Part shown: positions 1-10,500 of the stretch, piece after piece | How the letters are laid out: every line of letters starts with the position of its first letter | How positions within the stretch are numbered: position 1 is the first letter of the stretch | Source of the DNA: Portulaca oleracea | Taxonomy: Eukaryota > Streptophyta > Magnoliopsida > Caryophyllales > Portulacaceae | Length of the DNA stretch: 64,000 nt | Direction of reading: 5' to 3' | NCBI GenBank assembly: GCA_029582165.1 | Contig: CM055883.1 | Location: 22,904,001-22,968,000 of the forward strand | Notes under the pieces: model-generated | Databases searched by the model: none | The model's input: only the letters and a program-made list of their open reading frames with translations | What the model was told of the DNA's origin: nothing | Position numbers and translations under genes: made by a program

Positions 1-1075
1 CCATTTAGAGGTAGATCCGGGTACTTGGAGGTCCTTTTCAGCCATCATCGGGAGTGGTATTCAGTTCAAGGAAGACCCCTGGCCATAGGGCGTCATTTCG
101 GATCCTCATCGGGATCCATCACAATTTTTCTAAGGGGCCTCGGGATTCTCAGCACGAATGACGAGGTAGCGTCAACCTCGACTCTGGTTTTGGGGTGCCA
201 AACGGAGGTAGAAACAATCCAAAGGGCATTTTGGTCTTTCACCTTTAAGGAAGATTAACTAGGGTTGTTTTTAGTCCATTTGGCATCTTAGGGGCAATAT
301 GGTTTTTCACCTTCTCGAATGTGGGGTCGAGGGTTCATCAAGGCATCAAGAAAGCAAGGAAGCAAAAGAAATGGGGCTGCACGATCATGCCACTACCTTG
401 CACAATCCGGCGAGGAGGGCATGATCGTGCCATCTGAGGCACATGATTGTGCCATTGTCAAACTGGCCACTTTTCGAGCTGTTTTGAGCAGCACAATCGT
501 GCCACCCAAGGAGCACGATCGTGCCACTTGACAGCACGCCGTTCCGCCTTTCTCCCTCCCCTTTTGTTATGTTTTCCCCATTCCCTTATAAATACTTGTG
601 AGCTTCGTTTTGTAGGGATAGAACACGTAAGTTAGAGACAGAAGATTGAAGCTTAGGCCTCAAAATCCTCCCTTGAGGAGATCTATAATTGTTGGTTTGA
701 AACCCTAATTCAATGAAATCTAATCCTTTTGTAGAATTGCTTGTGTGATTCTCTTTGCTTGTGAGTGTGTGGTGTCTCTTCACTCGTTGGTGAGATTTAT
801 TGAGTGATTCAAGACTCCTTGCTTGTGGAAGATCCTAGTACAAGTTCTTGGGTTGTCTTAGTTCAATTTGGTGAGTTTTCACACTTTAGAATTGTCCATA
901 TCCTTTCAATTCTTGCTTGTTGACATAGTTGTTATCCACAGAAGCCCCAAAACCCTGAAAATAGTTGTTGTTTGTATGAGTTCTATGGGTGGATTTCCAT
1001 CATCCACAAGATTTTCTGTGAACCCTAGATCCCATAACCTTCATTGCTCCTATGAGATATCATATGACTAACCAC
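1..1075 (+). mobile_element. LTR-like segment, cut by the window edge
   Basis: No convincing protein. The segment resembles a plant LTR: five copies of a short palindrome (379-528) stand upstream of a TATA box at 587-594 (TATAAATA), followed by a leader-like stretch rich in GCTTGTG and TTGGTGAG words. The left end is outside the window, and I found no primer binding site or matching second LTR, so it may be a solo or truncated LTR. The assignment rests on composition and layout only. Confidence 0.35.
379..528. repeat. Five copies of a GCACGATCGTGCCAC-like palindrome
   Basis: Copies lie at about 379-393, 419-433, 439-455, 491-505 and 512-528. They are variants of GCACGATCGTGC followed by CAC or CAT. 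The most symmetric copy (514-525) is a perfect palindrome and the others differ by one or two bases. Spacing is irregular, so this is not a simple tandem array. Confidence 0.75.
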
Positions 1076-1589
1076 ATGCTGCCTAATCCTAGATGGCCGG
1101 TAGACATTTGGTAGTTATGATCTATCCCTGGCCTTGAAATCCAATTCTCTAAAACTTCATATTGAAAAATCGATTTTTAGGGAGCTGAGTGGAGAAGAGA
1201 TTTCAAAAAAGTTATTTAGGCAGCCTTACTTTAGATTTGAATGAGACATGTCATCCGCATGCCAACTCCAACATCATAATTCTGACCTTTGTGGACAAAT
1301 TGCCAGTATTGTTTGGATTCCATAGCTGCTGGCTTCTTTTTTCGTTATTGTGATGCTGGAGACATGGGGGCAAGTGTACAGAGAGATGTCTGAATTCAAA
1401 CTGAAATCTCGTTGATGTGAATATGTCTTGTCCCAACATAAAATGATAAAATCAACATGCCAGTTCTAGGACGATAGAATACACTATGGCATGCACATGT
1501 AATCAATGTCTCCTATCCTCTATGTTCGGTGCACATTTTGAACCTTGTGACATTGTAAAAATACCAGAAGTCACCAAGGGGAAAATAAT

Positions 1590-3345
1590 AAAAGATTAAA
1601 TATAAGAATTCAGCATCCCTGTGCTGGTTGGACATTGCTTCTCTCTGCTGTCCTCTGAGATGACATGAAACCCCTTGCACTTTCATGTTCCTTCCTCCTT
1701 TCCGTAGTCTCTACCTTCTTGTGATTGTAGAAATCTGCAATTCTGCCTAAAAAAGTCTCATACTCAGAATCATTAGTTTCAGTTCCATCATCGCTTCTTC
1801 ATGAAACCACATCCTTCTCATACACTTTTCTCTTCCCTTTGTCTTTCTCTTTGGCCTTGGGATGTGGCTTTTCTCTGGTACTTTGGAATTTAAATTTCTG
1901 GCCCAATGTTTGCAAAAAATTACTCGGAGGTAACCTAATATTTGGGGAAATTATTTTTCGGTACCCCAACTTTTCAAAACTCATTTTGAGGTACCCTTAA
2001 TTTTTGGGTCAGTAATTATTTGGTGCTTTTCCGGCCATCAATTTTATTAAGTGACAAAAATACCCTTATTCTTCTTCTTCAAGGGTATTACTTCAAGAAT
2101 GGAAGAACAAGGGTATTTCGGTCACTTAATAAAATTGATGATCGGAAAATCACCTAATAATTACTGACCCAAAAATTAAGGGTACCTCAAAATGAGTTTT
2201 GAAAAGTTGGGGTACCGAAAAATAGTTTCCCAAATATTGGGGTACTTCCGAGCAATTTTTTGCAATGTTTGGATACTCAAATTCCTCATCATCAAAATCT
2301 GGCTCACATCTGCAGGACTAGGTGAGTATTCATCATCACCATCTGACTCTCTCTGGTCTCCTTTGACCAATTCAATCCAAGGTATAAGCGACACTGGCCT
2401 ATAATCCTCAAAGTCATACCCAATAACCCTCAGCATCTCTTGCTCCTTCTAGGTCATCATCATCACTGCCATCATCCACAATGAAACCATCAACCTTAAA
2501 TGTAGGTTTGGACTGAGGTAGGACAGTGGCGTCATCTACACCACCATTTAGCCCATCCTCATTGTTTGCCCCACCCCCAATTCCCTCATCTTCACCACCA
2601 TGTAGCTCATCCTCAGTTTGTGCCCTACCACCAACTCTCTCATCTTCGCCAGCATCTGGCTGACCCTTAGTGTGTGCCCCACCACGAACTCCCTCATCAT
2701 CACAACCATCTGCCCCACCAACTCCCTCACTATTTGCACCGCCCACATCTTGTCTGTTTATATTAGGAACAATTGCATCATCATTATCAATTGATTTTCT
2801 TTGATCATTAGGCACAACCCCCATTTCACCCTTGGGTAGCTGCTTCACCCATTCCCTCATTTGATTGCTTCCTGCAATGCTTGGAAAGATGAGACATTGG
2901 CACAATTGTCTTCACCCTTTTCCCATTTGGACTTGGGGAAACAGGGAAGGGTTTAGGAGTTGAAGTGTTGCCTTTCTTGCTATCCTTTTCAGTCTTTTAG
3001 AAGGGGATGATTTTGGAGTTGAGTCTTGTGGTGCTTCAGAGACTTATTGTGCTTCAGGTTCAGTATTAGGTAGACTTAGGGCAAGAACGTCGGGCTCATC
3101 AACCCCGTGAGGAGCATAAATTTCTATCTCCCCATAAGACCTTGCCACGCATGTCAAGTCTCTATATTCATAATTCTCGACAGTCTTCCTCAAGCTATCT
3201 TTGAATAACAGCCGAAGAATCACATACTTAAATTGTACCAAAATTTTCCCTCCCTTCCTCTCTACAAAAGCTTTCAACTCAAAATATGAAAAGTAATCAA
3301 CATCAAAATCATCAATCACAATTACGTCGGTCTGACACAAACATC
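1590..3345 (-). pseudogene. Decayed Mutator-like (MULE) N-terminal reading frame
   Basis: Minus-strand pieces at 3044-3340, 2414-2905 and 2176-2436 appear to belong to one degraded protein. The first contains DVDYFSYFEL followed by a basic and aromatic stretch, which resembles the N-terminal region of plant MuDR-type transposase proteins. The middle is acidic with Gly/Asp/Glu-rich imperfect repeats, and the tail is Lys-rich (about 1799-1890). The first two pieces share a frame interrupted by two stops; the third needs a frameshift. A 350-bp MITE is inserted near the C-terminal end. No DDE catalytic region is visible. A captured or unrelated acidic protein cannot be excluded. Confidence 0.45.
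1913..2262. mobile_element. Foldback MITE, Mutator-type, 9-bp TSD
   Basis: The element is 350 bp and almost entirely palindromic: each half reads CAAAAAATTACTCGGAGGTA inward and the arms run about 150 bp to a short centre near 2085. It is flanked by a perfect 9-bp direct repeat, CAATGTTTG, at 1904-1912 and 2263-2271. A 9-bp duplication is the usual Mutator signature. A second copy of the same family is at 59790-60140. Confidence 0.9.
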
Positions 3346-4568
3346 TCGCCGTAGTGTAATGTTAACTTCACCTTATCCATGGACCTATGAGCAGCTTAAA
3401 AAAAAGGAAAAATCAAAATTGCACAATTACACTACAATGCAGACCTGGATTTTTCAAAACATTTCACAAAAAAAAAAAAAAAAAAAAGAAAAGAAAATCT
3501 TCAACTGACCTCAAGTTTCCTTCTTTGTCTTCAACGCCAACACTAATTCCAGACGAAGACTACCTTCAACTCACCAATCTTCCACAGTAAAAGCACGATC
3601 TTCAGTCGTTCCTTACTGTGCAAAGATTCCCAGATCTAGGGTCCGAAACTGTTCTCTCTCTTGCTTTTTGCAGATGAACAGTGAAAGTTGTGGTTTTTTT
3701 TTCCCCGTTTTCAATTGTGGTCAAGGATAACAGTGACCAAGAAAGAAAAATTAATTGAGAGGAGACAGTTGAGGGGTTTAATTATTTTACTGTTGAGAGA
3801 TGAGGAGAGAGAAAAGGAGAGAGGGTAACTTTTTTACCGAGGTGTTAAGATGGCATGGCATCTACTTGGCAAGTCAACACAAATAATTTCAGTCAAACAC
3901 ACTCCAGGGGGTCCCAGTTAGCAATCCACCAAGCCAGACCACTTAACGCATCGGAAGTCCAAAAAGATACCATTTCAATTTTTTGGGTTCCTCACGTACA
4001 AAAAAGGTAGGGATTATTAATGTACAATTTGCAAAAGTAGGGATTATTAGAATCCAACTTTCCTTACTATTATTGTTGTAGTATATTGTTAATTTAGTGA
4101 AATGATTAATTCATTGTATGATTAGGTCAGACTGAGAGATCTGGAGCATGCTCTTAAAAATATGAAATTCTACATCTAATGAGGTTGAGCATACTAAGAA
4201 TAATGACCGGTGGGGTTAATCTTTTGTACATTTTTTCTCGGTGGTTAGCCTTCATCCTTACTATTGAATTGCAAAATTAATTATTTGGTCCCGGGATTTA
4301 CAAGCTATAATTCCTGCTCCATAGTCCAAAGTGAAAGAAGTAAAAAGATAGTTTTTCTTTGGTTATTCACTTATTTGTAATCCAAAACAAATTATGAGTT
4401 GAAGAAAGGTTGTTGAAGCTGTGAGCTTGTTTTTGTTTGGCTGCTTACATTCCATAATGTCCTTTTCAAATGATGCATACTACTGTATCATATCCAAATT
4501 TGCATTATTCCTTAAGGTTTTGCTAGTTTTCCCATTCTGTTTATTGCCTTTTATGGCTTGTGGTATAG
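3346..4568. other. Non-coding stretch left of the first visible exon
   Basis: No gene was recognised. It holds a poly(A) run near 3470-3487 and a copy of the word GTAGGGATTATTAGAATCCAA near 4037-4057, which also forms the terminal arms of the foldback element at about 20096-20803, so a fragment of that family is probably present. If the acyl-CoA dehydrogenase gene continues upstream, this stretch is intron. Confidence 0.4.
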
Positions 4569-7500
4569 CAAAGGAGACTTCTACGTCATTAATGGAACCA
4601 AGTGGTGGACCAGTGGGGCAATGGATCCACGCTGCAAAGTCCTGATTGTCATGGTGAGTTTCCTTTCCATAACCTCTGCTGAGTTGGGGCAATGAGCTGT
4701 GTTCAGTGGGTGTCATATGAGACAATTAAATGATACGCAGGGAAAAACAGACTTCACTGCTCCAAAGCACAAGCAGCAATCTATGATCCTTGTAGACATG
4801 AAAACTCCTGGTGTGCATGTGAAGCGACCACTTACGGTGTTTGGTTTTGATGATGCACCTCATGGTCATGCGGAAATTTCCTTTGAAAATGTTCATGTGC
4901 CTGCTAAGAACATTTTACTTGGAGAAGGTCGTGGATTTGAAATTGCTCAGGTATGGCAGTTCTAGGTACAACTAAATACTCTCATTTCACCCATATGTAA
5001 AAATTATGTTGCTTGAGGTCTATTACGACACTACATGGTGTAACTGTTCACAAAAGAGACCCTTGCCTGGTGTAGAGGCAGTCGGCAATGTGTACTAGTG
5101 TCAATTTCCTTTCCTTTTCCTGGTGAATGTCAATCTAACATGCTCCTGAACATGAGGGATTGGAGCTTGCTTTCGAAAAGTATCCTTCTCACTGCAATCA
5201 GAAACGCTCGTTACATGACTAATCACTCTTACTAGCACTCTGATATCTTCCTTACCCTTCTCCCAGACAAAGCCCTTCATAATACCTGCCTTCAGGAGTG
5301 TTATTTCTATTTTCCAGGGTTTGCAAGTTTGCTAATATACTGGATTATGAAGAGCATCATTTGTCAGTTGTACATATTAATTTTTGTAAAAATGGAAGCA
5401 TGAGTATATTTTAACCATGATTGACAATTAGATTTACTATTTGAAGACCCCCTTCCTTTTTCTTCTAAATTTTTCTTTGACTTTTAAAGTGTCCTTTTTA
5501 AGGCGGAGAGGAAGAGGGATGGCACACATGCATGATAAAATCTGTTTAAAATGGTTTAACCGTGATTCAACTTTAAGGGCTTGTGCCTTTGTAAGGTTTG
5601 ACAGACCTTAGTTACTGTAGCTTTCATGAATGGCAACTCCCATTTATTTGCCCCTGATGCATGGGGGTTTTCTTCATGGCTGTCAAGTTTTATGCTTGTC
5701 ATATGATCAGTAGTCTATGTACTTATCAGTTGGGTGCAATCATACTATTACCATATCCCATTAGAACTCTCTACCGTTAAACATGTTTTTGTTAGAAAAG
5801 CTGATGTATGCGCTTAGGGTGGAAAAACAACAACCAAGGGGATATATGAGAGCACAGCCAAAGTGCAAGATCTGAATTTTGTGATGTTGGAATGCAAAGA
5901 AGCTCATCCAAATCGGATTAATTGCAAGGGTGCTACTGATAGTGTTAAGAGTTTCCCTTGAGCGCTATTACTGAATGGCCTTGCTTTGAATAGCAAAAGA
6001 GAAATTCACGCATCTAAGGTAATGTGAACTTTGAACTCAAACAAAGGAAATAAAAACATATAGGTAGGATTTTGAAAATAAAGTGATAGAGATGCATCAC
6101 ATTTGATCTCAATTGGCTAATATCCTTGGATCATTTAGGAATATGCAGACCACCTAAATGAGGTTAAGAAGCCTAGAACACTAATTGAGGTAGCCAACTC
6201 AAGGTAAACAACTTGCAGTTTAGACACAAGAGAATCTACTCTTGTGAAGAGTTCGTGCTGTAAATGTTTTGGTCATAATCAATGTTACCATACAAAATAT
6301 GTGGGAGGACGCTTTATAGGCAAGCATCCTAGCTGCCTAGGACACAACTAAGTTTCCTTTACTCTTAAGAGTGCTGATAGAATCAAGGTGATAGTATATT
6401 TAAGAAGAACACACACATACACACATATATTTTGTGATTTCATCACAGTTTCCGATCATAATTAAGAATATTATACTTTTCAAATTTAATGGAATCCGGT
6501 ACTAGTATATTTGAGAATAAGATTATTTAACATATTTATGACTTCATTACAGTTTCTTATTATGATTAGGAATATTATAGTTTCTTAGTTTCATTAGCAA
6601 TATTTAGCTAGTTTCCTATTTCTATTAGGTTTTGCATCAGAATGGTTGTTTACCTATAAATAAGGGTTTGCTAGCCTTTTTTAGACATTACATTACATTA
6701 CATGACATTGATAATTGAATATAATTATTCCGATTACACCTAGGGATGCTAATCTTTTCTTGAGTACAACACAAGGATGCTGAATTCTGTTCTTCAATCC
6801 AGCACGGGGATGCGAAGTTCTTATCTTTAGTTTTAATTCATTTTCCCCTTTAGCAAAAGGGCTAAGGGGTAAGCAGCCTAATGCCCTAATCTCTCTTTAA
6901 TTTAATAAAACCCTGAAAATTGAAAATTTGAAAAGGAATTGCAGCTGCAGGTTTTCCTTTTCAGAGGCCAATAGGAGTGGAGTGTAGCTAGAACCCTCTT
7001 CCATTATTGCTTCAATTTGCTCCCAAATTTGTAGGAGCTGAATTGGGTGCTTCCTTGGGTGCTTGGTAGATTGAGAAGTACTAGAGAAGCTTCCAAGTTC
7101 AGTGGATATGCCAAGTTACTTGCAAAAGGCTAATTCAGTTAGGAATGGAATTCAGTGGGTATGAGTGAGGAATGTGCATATCCATGATTTACCCATAGAT
7201 AAGGGGAGACTACCCAGGCCCATTCGTTTTCTCTAACACTCACATAGGTATAACCTATGCTACCTGGACTCGGCAACTAGGGTTGCTGTACCTGGGTCGT
7301 GACCCAACGTGGATATGGAGACGGGATCCGTGGTGGATCCAGGCGGAATTGCTGGATATGGTCAAGACCAGACCCAGTCAGCAACAGAGCCTAGATCTAA
7401 TAATTGGACCAGCAATTGGTGGATATTCAGGGTGGTAGTTGGGGGCTTTTAGTCGCACGGCTGGTGCGACCGGATTGATGGGTTTTCTCCGGCCAGTGGT

Positions 7501-10500
7501 CGCTAGAAGTGCATTTTTTGTTGTTTTCCTTGACAGATCTCTCTCATTGGATCCCGGTCGGTGTGTTCGCTCAGGCTACCGGTTGCTGGTTTATTTTTGC
7601 CGGCGGTTGACAGATTTTTCTCCCTCTCTTCCCCTCCTTTGCAGCGCTGTGGCCTGCTATATCCAGAAGTAGGTTTATTTCCCCACATCCCATGTTATCA
7701 CATGGACATGGGCCGTGTGGCTCATTTGAAAAGCCCTGAAGTAACTTTAATTGGACTGTTAAAATGTATAAGTGAAGGAGTGTTAATAATCTTTAAGTTG
7801 TAAAACTGACCCAACGTATATCTCTTAATAAAACTAAAATAAAATGAATTAAAATAATTTTCTGAAAACCTTTTGACGTGTCCAAATTCTGAACTGTGCC
7901 CCCGTATCCGCAACTTTTAAGGATTCCGTGTTGGACCCTTGGATCCGTGTCTGTGTCGGACAACTGTGCCCGAGTCCAGGTAACATTGGGTATAACCCAT
8001 ATGGATAATTACGCACACGGTTATTATACCCATGGGTATTATCAGTGGGTATTCATGAATAAGGGTATCATCCAACTTTGAAAAGAGCTATGCTCCACAT
8101 GGCATGCATTATTTCTTTGCCATAATTTATTTCGATTCATTCATTATATTCTCAATCATTAAGGGCTACTAAGTACTAACAACTAGTCGACAATTAACAT
8201 TGGAGGATCCTAAATTAAATCATCACATAATTATTGTTTCAAGTGATTATACTTATACCACTTTTAACCCAACTATAAAAATCCTCACATGCAACATAAT
8301 CTGAAATGGCTGGAATATCCTCAGGTACACCATATTGGATTCTCTTGGTTTACTTAACTTCAGGCTGGTACTCATGATACAATTTAAACAGAGGAAATTA
8401 TGAGTAACCCTAAATAGGTTGGTAAAGTATGACTACATCTCAAAACTAAGGGTTAAACAAATACTAACTAATAATGTTGTGAGCTTAATTAATGAGTTAA
8501 CTAAAGAAATAATAAATAATAACTGAAATCAAATCTCAAAAAAATAATTTGAAGTTTTGAACCTCCACAAGGAGAAGAGTTGAATTAAATTCAAAGAATT
8601 AGTTGCTTCATTTCCTACTAAATTGAAAACAAATATGAAAACAAAAAAAGTAAATATATGAGCAAAAATGGTGGGAAAAAAAATTAAGAAATAAGTTGGA
8701 GGAGGGGGGAGGTAAGGAGAGGCCTGATGAGGTGAGATCATAGCTGAAAGTAAAATGACCAAAAGAGTGTGGGACTCAGAGGGGGAGAGGTAAGCAGAAA
8801 GTGTCAATACCAAGGGTACTAGACCTGTCGATTCTTGATCATACCCAATAAACCGACCGAAAATTTCGGGTTTTGAACACGATTATCTCCATCCAAACCC
8901 GAAATACCCACAAATTAGCAGGTTAAACCCGACCCACCCGTTTGACCCAAAAAATTTATTTTTTAAGTTAAATTCTATTAGAATTTGTGTCTTTTCATTA
9001 GAACTCATGACTATTAAATCATAAGCGTAACTCATTCATTTGTTACTTCTCTAATTTAAATTCAAACATTTACAATATCTATTGTTACTAGAAGAAAATC
9101 GTATTTTGTTATGTATAATGTACAAAAAATAGTATTTAGAGACAACTTTTTTAAAAGAAAAAACGGAAAAAAAGGTCGTAGTCATAACCCCTTAGAGTAG
9201 CTACAACAAGAGTGACTAGAACTAGAGAGAGAAGAGAGATAGAAAGAGATACAGATAGAGAGATAGGTGAATCAGTGTTTGTATTATGTATTTCGTGTCT
9301 GACACTATACACACATGTATGCAATTATATAGAAGATTTCCCACCCTTTTTCAAGTAAACCAACTTGCTAGCTTAGCTAACAAACTCCTAACAACCTATA
9401 ACAACCCAACTTAACAATTCTTAACAGACTCCCTACATCATTCCTTCCCCCTTGAGACAAGCTTTGCCCTCAAAGCTCACAGTCCACAGCCGCCTTGTCC
9501 AACCTCACCATATGACTCCTCCGGGATCAAACATGGTGATGATGGAGTCTCTAATAATGACTACCCCATGGACATAGCTCTTATCTATTTGAGAATCCCT
9601 CAAATGCTTCTCCCTTGGCTCTATATACTTTTGTCGGTGCAAGGAGAAATCAAGGGTGTTACCACCAGGATCAAAAATCAGGACATTCTTCTCACTAGTG
9701 TTGGTGGCCTTCTTGTTAGGGCCATATGGAACAACAGCTACAATTGGCTTATTGATGATATGCACAACAATCAAGCCAATAATGACATAAGCATCCTGTG
9801 TACCAAGATGTTGGGGGTGTTTGATGGAAAATGGGGAATCGACCACTGCATTTTCCATGGTTGAGCAAAGATAGGCTTCATCAGTTTCCTTCATCTTGAT
9901 GAGAACCATGGAAGAGATCTCTTCCAATGGTTGAGTGTAAATTGATATAATCTCATCATTGGGTTTGTCATGAACAGATTGATGAAAATCAATGGGCTGA
10001 GTTCTCTTAGGCATTTCGTCGAACACGTTCTGGGCAGTTTGTATCTTCTTTTCTTCCTTGAATGTTTTACCATCCTTTGAGCTTAGAGGAGGAACCAATG
10101 GCAGTGTGGAACCTTGAGACTCATTCAACAGGGTTTTAGAGGCATCTATAATAGCCTAATAAGTGAGGTCTCGTGCCCTTCTTGGACATGGTTAGGAGTT
10201 CTTGATGAACTAGGCTCACTAATTTCTTCAACCATTTTAGACCCAACATCATCCTTGAATCTAGAGAAGAAATCAATCATAAAATCTTCCCAAATAATAT
10301 GTCTCCTAAACAAGCAGTAATTCCCAAACCACAATTGAGATTCCCCTTGCAAATACTTGGAAGCTAGTTCAACTTTTTGTTCATCATGTATGTTGTAAAG
10401 AGAGAAGTATTTCGCACACTTTTTAATCCAAAGTCTAGGATTTCTGCCATCAAAAACAGGAAACTCCTCCTTAAGATTGAAGTGGATTGAATTCTTATCC

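Noticed and set aside
2414..2905. A genuine small host gene for a Gly/Asp-rich protein
   Set aside because: The frame has degenerate repeats, is in frame with a MULE-like segment beyond two stops, and lacks splice or promoter evidence.
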